10,909 nt of DNA from an uncultured Lachnospiraceae bacterium (GTDB taxonomy: Bacteria > Bacillota > Clostridia > Lachnospirales > Lachnospiraceae). The notes below the pieces were generated by a model, which saw only the letters and a program-made list of their open reading frames with translations, was not told where the DNA came from and ran no database searches. Shown here one piece after another: positions 7,007-10,909 of the stretch. Position 1 is the first letter of the stretch; each line of letters opens with the position of its first letter. The DNA is taken from positions 1-10,909 of the forward strand of contig CAJOPP010000228.1 in assembly GCA_905236365.1 (NCBI GenBank). The letters run 5' to 3'. The translations under genes were made by a program, and so were the position numbers.

Positions 7007-7115
7007 AAATGCCACAACTACACAACTGATTTATCGGATGCGCGAAGCATTCTTGATATTCCGTCATCTGTTGTTGTACAGCATGTGCGATACATTATAC
7101 CAGGGAGAAGATACC

Positions 7116-8555
7116 ATGAACTTTACAATGATTTTTTATATGTTGGGCTGGATTTTAAATATTATAGCCGCCCTAATGCTTTTGCCTTTTTCTGTTTCCA
7201 TTTACTACGGAGAAACACAAGGAAAATATTTTTTATTTTGCAGTTTACTCATGTTTTTAGTCGGAATATTATTGACAAAAAAACGTCCTCACAACACAAG
7301 ATTTTATGCAAAGGATGGTTTGATCATCACTGCACTCAGCTGGCTGCTCCTTTCTGTTACCGGATGTCTTCCCTTTTTTCTAAGCGGAGAGATTCCATCC
7401 TTTACAAATGCTCTCTTTGAATGTATCTCCGGTTTTACCACAACCGGTGCTTCGATTCTAAGCGACGTTGAAAAACTTTCCCATTCCATGATGTTCTGGC
7501 GCTGTTTCATACAATGGATTGGCGGTATGGGCGTATTAGTATTCATGTTGGCACTGATTCCTCTTACCGGTGGGCAGGATCTGTTTTTAATGAAGGCAGA
7601 AAGTCCGGGACCAAATGTAAGCAAGCTGGTTCCAAAGGTACGCAAAACAGCTTATTATTTGTATGCAATCTACTTTGCTTTAACAATGCTGGAGATTATC
7701 TGTCTGCTGATTGCGAAGATGCCTTTTTACGACGCTGTCTGTACTTCCTTTACCACAACCAGTACCGGTGGTTTCGGAGTCAAAAATGCTTCCATCGGTG
7801 CCTATTCTCCTACCATCCAATACGTTATTACTTTCTTCTTGTTTTTATCCGGATTGAATTATAATTTTTTCTTCTTCCTATGGATCCGGAGATTTAAAGA
7901 AGCATTTTCCATGCAGGAGATCAGGCTGTATTCCATTATCTTTTTTGGTTCGATTGCAATTATCATGTTCGACATTGTTCGAATTGGATACTCCTTAGAA
8001 GAAGGATTCCGGCATGCCGCCTTTCAGGTTGGCTCCATCATGACAACAGCAGGCTTTTCCTCAACCGATTTTGATACCTGGCCATCCCTTTCTAAGAACG
8101 TGCTCGTACTTCTCATGTTCATCGGTGGATGTGCCGGCAGTACATGTGGCGGAATCAAAGTATCCAGAATTTTAATCTATTTAAAATCGTTAAAAAAAGA
8201 GATTGCACATCTCTGCCATCCTAGAAATATAAAGATCATTAAAATCGACGGCAAACCATTACAACACGATGTGTTGCGTTCCGCCAATATCTTTTTGATT
8301 GTATATATATTGATTTTTGCATGTTCCGTTCTTCTGATCAGTGTTGACCAGTTTGATCTGGTTACCAATTTCACGGCAGTGGCGTCCGCAATCGGCAACA
8401 TCGGGCCGGGACTTGCCCTCGTCGGTCCGACCTGCAATTTTGATTTGTTTTCTACTTTTTCAAAATATGTTTTAATGTTTAACATGTTGGCCGGAAGATT
8501 GGAACTCTTTCCTATGTTAGTATTGCTGACACCTTCCGCCTGGAAAAAACAATAA
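7116..8555 (+). CDS. trkH: TrkH-type potassium uptake membrane subunit
   Basis: A 479-residue polytopic membrane protein of the SKT (TrkH/KtrB) superfamily, which forms the K+ path partnered by TrkA. The four pore-loop filter segments are visible in order: TTTGAS (108-113), TTTSTGGFG (213-221), MTTAGFSS (309-316) and AIGNIGPG (425-432). The GGCAGSTCGGIKVSR loop (337-351) and the C-terminal AGRLELFPMLVLL (459-471) are also typical. The start at 7116 gives the usual TrkH length and has a GGGAG site (7103-7107) at 8 nt. The in-frame ATGs at 7038 and 7083 lack a ribosome binding site and would add a non-conserved N-terminal extension. Expression probably comes from the trkA promoter. Transcription ends at the strong hairpin after the stop. 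Confidence 0.93.
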   Translation: MNFTMIFYMLGWILNIIAALMLLPFSVSIYYGETQGKYFLFCSLLMFLVGILLTKKRPHNTRFYAKDGLIITALSWLLLSVTGCLPFFLSGEIPSFTNALFECISGFTTTGASILSDVEKLSHSMMFWRCFIQWIGGMGVLVFMLALIPLTGGQDLFLMKAESPGPNVSKLVPKVRKTAYYLYAIYFALTMLEIICLLIAKMPFYDAVCTSFTTTSTGGFGVKNASIGAYSPTIQYVITFFLFLSGLNYNFFFFLWIRRFKEAFSMQEIRLYSIIFFGSIAIIMFDIVRIGYSLEEGFRHAAFQVGSIMTTAGFSSTDFDTWPSLSKNVLVLLMFIGGCAGSTCGGIKVSRILIYLKSLKKEIAHLCHPRNIKIIKIDGKPLQHDVLRSANIFLIVYILIFACSVLLISVDQFDLVTNFTAVASAIGNIGPGLALVGPTCNFDLFSTFSKYVLMFNMLAGRLELFPMLVLLTPSAWKKQ

Positions 8556-8581
8556 CAAAACAGGATTATCCCGTTAAACAG

Positions 8582-8634
8582 AATCACTCCCCCATCCGAT
8601 ACGGTAAATCGTATCGGATGGGGGAGTGATTTTT
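8582..8634 (+). terminator. Strong rho-independent terminator after trkH
   Basis: Two perfectly complementary 22-nt arms (8582-8603 and 8610-8631) enclose a 6-nt loop (GTAAAT), followed by a T run (8630-8634). The stem is unusually long and GC-rich, with a CCCCC/GGGGG block. It lies between convergent trkH and the PncC-like gene. On the minus strand the following bases (GATTCTGTTT) are less T-rich, so it may stop transcription from that side only partly. Confidence 0.9.
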
Positions 8635-8730
8635 CATTATAATTTTCCATTGTGATATTTCCATTTCAGCAGCACAATCTCCGCTTGATGGTTCTTAGCA
8701 GAATTATCTCACCAATCTGTCAAATACCTT

Positions 8731-9228
8731 CTAATTTGCATTGTCCAATAATTGATTCAATGTATCATAAACATAATCCACACTTTTCTGCCGCACCTGA
8801 TTTCTTCCTATGTCGCCAAAAAACCGGGTTGCTGTATGCACCGTTCCATTGACTGAAAATCCAAAGCATACCATCCCAACCGGTTTCTTCACTGTTCCTC
8901 CACCGGGACCTGCGACTCCTGTGATTCCCACTCCAACCTCAGAACCCGCTTCTTTTGCCACTCCTTGTGCCATCTGAAAGGCTACTTCTTCGCTTACAAC
9001 ACCATGTGTCTCAATGGTATCTGCTCCAACTCCCAAATATTTTATCTTTGCCTCATTTGCGTAAGTCACAAAACTGACATCCAATACCTTAGATGCGTCA
9101 GCGACGCTGACTAATGCAGCAGTAGCCATGCCTCCTGTACAGGATTCCGCAAAGGAAATATGATATTCTTTCTGTATAAGCTGATTTACAACCTTCTCTG
9201 GCTTTGACATAGTGTCCATTTCTTTCAT
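8731..9228 (-). CDS. pncC: CinA C-terminal domain protein, nicotinamide-nucleotide amidohydrolase
   Basis: A 165-residue stand-alone CinA C-terminal domain (PncC type), the usual length for the single-domain form. The family deamidates nicotinamide mononucleotide to nicotinic acid mononucleotide in pyridine-nucleotide recycling. The signature FAESCTGGM (26-34) contains the expected catalytic Ser29, and VGVGITGVAGPGGGTVKKPVG (98-118) is the second conserved block. The N-terminal COG1058 domain of full CinA is absent, so the competence-linked form is not indicated. The ATG at 9228 has an ideal AGGAGG site (9237-9242) at 8 nt. In-frame ATGs at 9219 and 9210 are less well placed. It appears monocistronic and converges on trkH. 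Enzyme activity is inferred from the family. Confidence 0.9.
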   Translation of the reverse strand: MKEMDTMSKPEKVVNQLIQKEYHISFAESCTGGMATAALVSVADASKVLDVSFVTYANEAKIKYLGVGADTIETHGVVSEEVAFQMAQGVAKEAGSEVGVGITGVAGPGGGTVKKPVGMVCFGFSVNGTVHTATRFFGDIGRNQVRQKSVDYVYDTLNQLLDNAN

Positions 9229-9318
9229 AGCAAAAGCCTCCTGATTTTTTGATTCCTCGTAAATTTAGAGGATAAAACTAAAGTGACCCGCATGTTACAT
9301 TATGACAACCGTTCGTTT

Positions 9319-9364
9319 TGTGGTCAACCCCCATTCTCTAAAGCGAATGGGGGTTGCGACCACA
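9319..9364. other. Stable hairpin without T tract after the Ig-like gene
   Basis: An 11-bp inner stem (9326-9336 with 9345-9355) and a 7-bp outer stem (9319-9325 with 9358-9364) are separated by a 2-nt bulge, with an 8-nt loop. It lies 15 bp beyond the stop of the Ig-like gene and about 75 bp upstream of the pncC ribosome binding site. Neither strand shows the T run of an intrinsic terminator. It may still mark the 3' end of the Ig-like transcript or protect it. Confidence 0.6.
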
Positions 9365-9379
9365 TGCTTTCAATTTATA

Positions 9380-10909
9380 TTACTTCAATTTAATTTTAAT
9401 TGTCTTCTTCTTATTGCTTCCGTCTGTTGCTTTGGCTGTAATCTTAACAGTCTTACCCTTTCCGGCTTTCTTCGTTGTAACAATGCCTTTAGAAGTTACA
9501 GTTGCATATTTTTTATTATTGCTTTCCCATTTTAACTCCTTATTTACCTGCTTAGACGGACTTACAATGGCTTTGACCGTTACTTTTTGACCTGCTGTCA
9601 CAGAGCTTGCTGCTTTCAATGTAATCTTCTTTACTGCCTTAGGCATAATCTTAATCTTATAAGTAGCCTTAACATTGCTTCCATCTGTAGCTGCTGCAGT
9701 GATCGTTACCGTCTTATTCCTGCCCTGCTTCTTGACACTCACCTTACCATCTGCATTTACCGTCGCATAGTTCGTATTGCTGCTTGTCCATTTCAGTGTC
9801 TTGTTATTTGCATTGGATGGATATACATCCGCTGTTAACTCAATCTTCTTTCCAACAGCAATTTTCCTGGAAAATCCACTCAGTTCAATGGTATCTACCT
9901 TAATTCCCTGATCCTGTACAATGATCTGTGTACCCGTAGCACCATTATAATCAGTTACCGGTGACTGTGGAATCTTACCGTTATCATCTGTTGATGGCTG
10001 TTGCTGTGTCGGATTACTGCTACTGTTATCCTGTCCCGGATTCTGTTGTTTATTCTCATCCGTATTCTTGTTTCCTTCAACAGTTACAACACATGCTGTT
10101 GCAATTTCTTCATTACTTGTCAATACAAGAATAGCTGCTTTACCATCTTTCTTTGCTGTTACAAATCCATCTGGTGATACTTCCACTACTTCCGGATCTG
10201 ATGAAATCCATTTTATGTTTGTATCGCTTGCATTCAACGGAGTAACAACTGCACTTAACTGCTTTTCTTCATTTACAGCTAGTTCAATCTCTTTTAATTC
10301 AATCTCATTTTCATTGATTGTAACACCGGTTACCGGAACAGCCAACTGCACTTTATCGCCACCTGATACTTCGTCTACCGTCTTTGCACGTACAATCACT
10401 GCACAAACTGCCATTTTGCCGCTTCCATCTTCTGCCTCTGCATAGATAACTGCAACCTGACCTGCTGCACCTGCTTTTGCTGTTACAAATCCGTCAATCA
10501 CCTCTACCAGATCCGGTCTTGATGAGCTCCACTTGACATTAATATTCGTTGCATTGGCTGGCTCTACTGTCGCAATCAGTTTTTTGGTCTCACCTTCTGA
10601 TAAAGCAATATTTGAATCACTCAGTGTTACCTTTGTTGTCAGAATTACGGATGACTGTGTATTACTTCCGCTATTATCGATTCCCTGATTGTTTCCGGCA
10701 TTATCGTTTCCATTATTACTAATTCCCTGATTATTCCCGGTATTATTGTTTCCATTATTGCCGGTTACCGGAATGCTTCCGGCATTGTTGTTTCCATTAT
10801 TGCCGGTTACCGGAATGTTTCCTGCATTGTTGTTTCCTTCATCACCGTTCCCCTGATTATTTCCGGCATTGTTTCCATTATTAGATTCCTGAACATTTTC
10901 AGAATTACT
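9380..10909 (-). CDS. Surface protein with four Ig-like (BIG2) domains, N-terminus beyond window
   Basis: The frame stays open to the right edge, so these 509 residues are the C-terminal part of a larger protein; a GTG at 10501 is an internal Val codon. Numbering from the edge, residues 11-79 are an Asn/Gly-rich linker of five 14-residue repeats. Four BIG2-type domains follow, at about 94-176, 194-279, 337-423 and 425-509. Each shows the pattern of strand, VxPxxA-like turn, KWxSS, a V-x-V or A-T-V segment, and G-x-V-x-x-K. A Gln/Asn/Ser-rich linker (280-336) separates domains 2 and 3. Domains 3 and 4 are close copies and very Lys-rich, ending in KIKLK. No LPXTG sorting signal or C-terminal membrane segment is present. 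Attachment, if any, must lie N-terminally or use charge. BIG2 proteins are typically extracellular adhesins or appendages of larger enzymes. The missing N-terminus decides which. Confidence 0.85.
   Translation of the reverse strand, partial: SNSENVQESNNGNNAGNNQGNGDEGNNNAGNIPVTGNNGNNNAGSIPVTGNNGNNNTGNNQGISNNGNDNAGNNQGIDNSGSNTQSSVILTTKVTLSDSNIALSEGETKKLIATVEPANATNINVKWSSSRPDLVEVIDGFVTAKAGAAGQVAVIYAEAEDGSGKMAVCAVIVRAKTVDEVSGGDKVQLAVPVTGVTINENEIELKEIELAVNEEKQLSAVVTPLNASDTNIKWISSDPEVVEVSPDGFVTAKKDGKAAILVLTSNEEIATACVVTVEGNKNTDENKQQNPGQDNSSSNPTQQQPSTDDNGKIPQSPVTDYNGATGTQIIVQDQGIKVDTIELSGFSRKIAVGKKIELTADVYPSNANNKTLKWTSSNTNYATVNADGKVSVKKQGRNKTVTITAAATDGSNVKATYKIKIMPKAVKKITLKAASSVTAGQKVTVKAIVSPSKQVNKELKWESNNKKYATVTSKGIVTTKKAGKGKTVKITAKATDGSNKKKTIKIKLK
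10673..10879 (-). repeat. 42-bp tandem repeats coding an Asn/Gly-rich linker
   Basis: Five consecutive units are read on the minus strand: one of 39 bp (10841-10879) and four of 42 bp (10799-10840, 10757-10798, 10715-10756, 10673-10714). They encode variants of NGNNNAGxxxxxxN. Two middle units end in IPVTGN, while the others carry NNQG. At DNA level the two IPVTG units are nearly identical. The repeats are in frame, so gain or loss of units would change linker length only. Confidence 0.8.

Noticed and set aside
7038..7115. Upstream in-frame ATGs (7038, 7083) as the trkH start
   Set aside because: They have no ribosome binding site and would add an unconserved extension. The ATG at 7116 has a well-spaced site.
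10501..10501. GTG at 10501 as the start of the Ig-like gene
   Set aside because: The frame continues without a stop to the window edge, and the codons upstream complete the first Ig-like domain and the repeat linker.
10673..10879. CRISPR-like periodic repeat
   Set aside because: The units are directly adjacent with no spacers, remain in frame and encode a low-complexity linker.

Overview
The window looks like the chromosome of a low-to-medium GC Gram-positive anaerobe, most likely a gut member of the Clostridia close to Lachnospiraceae. The basis is AT-rich intergenic DNA with strong AGGAG-type ribosome binding sites, a YlmH-type S4 protein, a GH94 phosphorylase, a TrkA/TrkH potassium system and a large Asn/Lys-rich Ig-like surface protein. 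The genus cannot be fixed from the sequence alone.

Layout, left to right. 1-262: a promoter region with a small hairpin repeat. 263-1018 (+): a YlmH-like S4 RNA-binding protein. 1089-1886 (-): a PrsW-family membrane protease. It overlaps by 65 bp the end of 1822-2310 (-), a cupin-fold protein of unknown role, so these two form an operon. 2311-2550 holds a second copy of the hairpin repeat and a long-armed terminator for the next gene. 2551-5235 (-): a GH94 glycoside phosphorylase. 5236-5650: a divergent control region with a sigma-A-like promoter, a cre-like operator and a long, possibly folded leader for the phosphorylase, plus an extended -10 promoter for potassium uptake. 5651-7006 (+) trkA and 7116-8555 (+) trkH form a two-gene operon closed by a hairpin with a perfect 22-bp stem. 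8731-9228 (-): a stand-alone CinA C-terminal (PncC-type) amidohydrolase. 9380-10909 (-): the C-terminal 509 residues of a secreted or surface protein with four Ig-like (BIG2) domains behind an Asn/Gly-rich tandem-repeat linker. Its N-terminus lies beyond the right edge.

The genes belong to separate housekeeping functions: ribosome-associated RNA binding, regulated proteolysis, sugar phosphorolysis, K+ uptake, NAD-cofactor salvage and the cell surface. They are not one system. I see no phage, IS, CRISPR, tRNA or rRNA signal and no convincing novel defence or mobile system. The most interesting signals are non-coding: the phosphorylase leader (operator plus competing pairings), the dispersed hairpin repeat, and the nested cupin/prsW start. 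In the coding DNA, the 42-bp repeat array and the unassigned GH94 specificity are worth a look.
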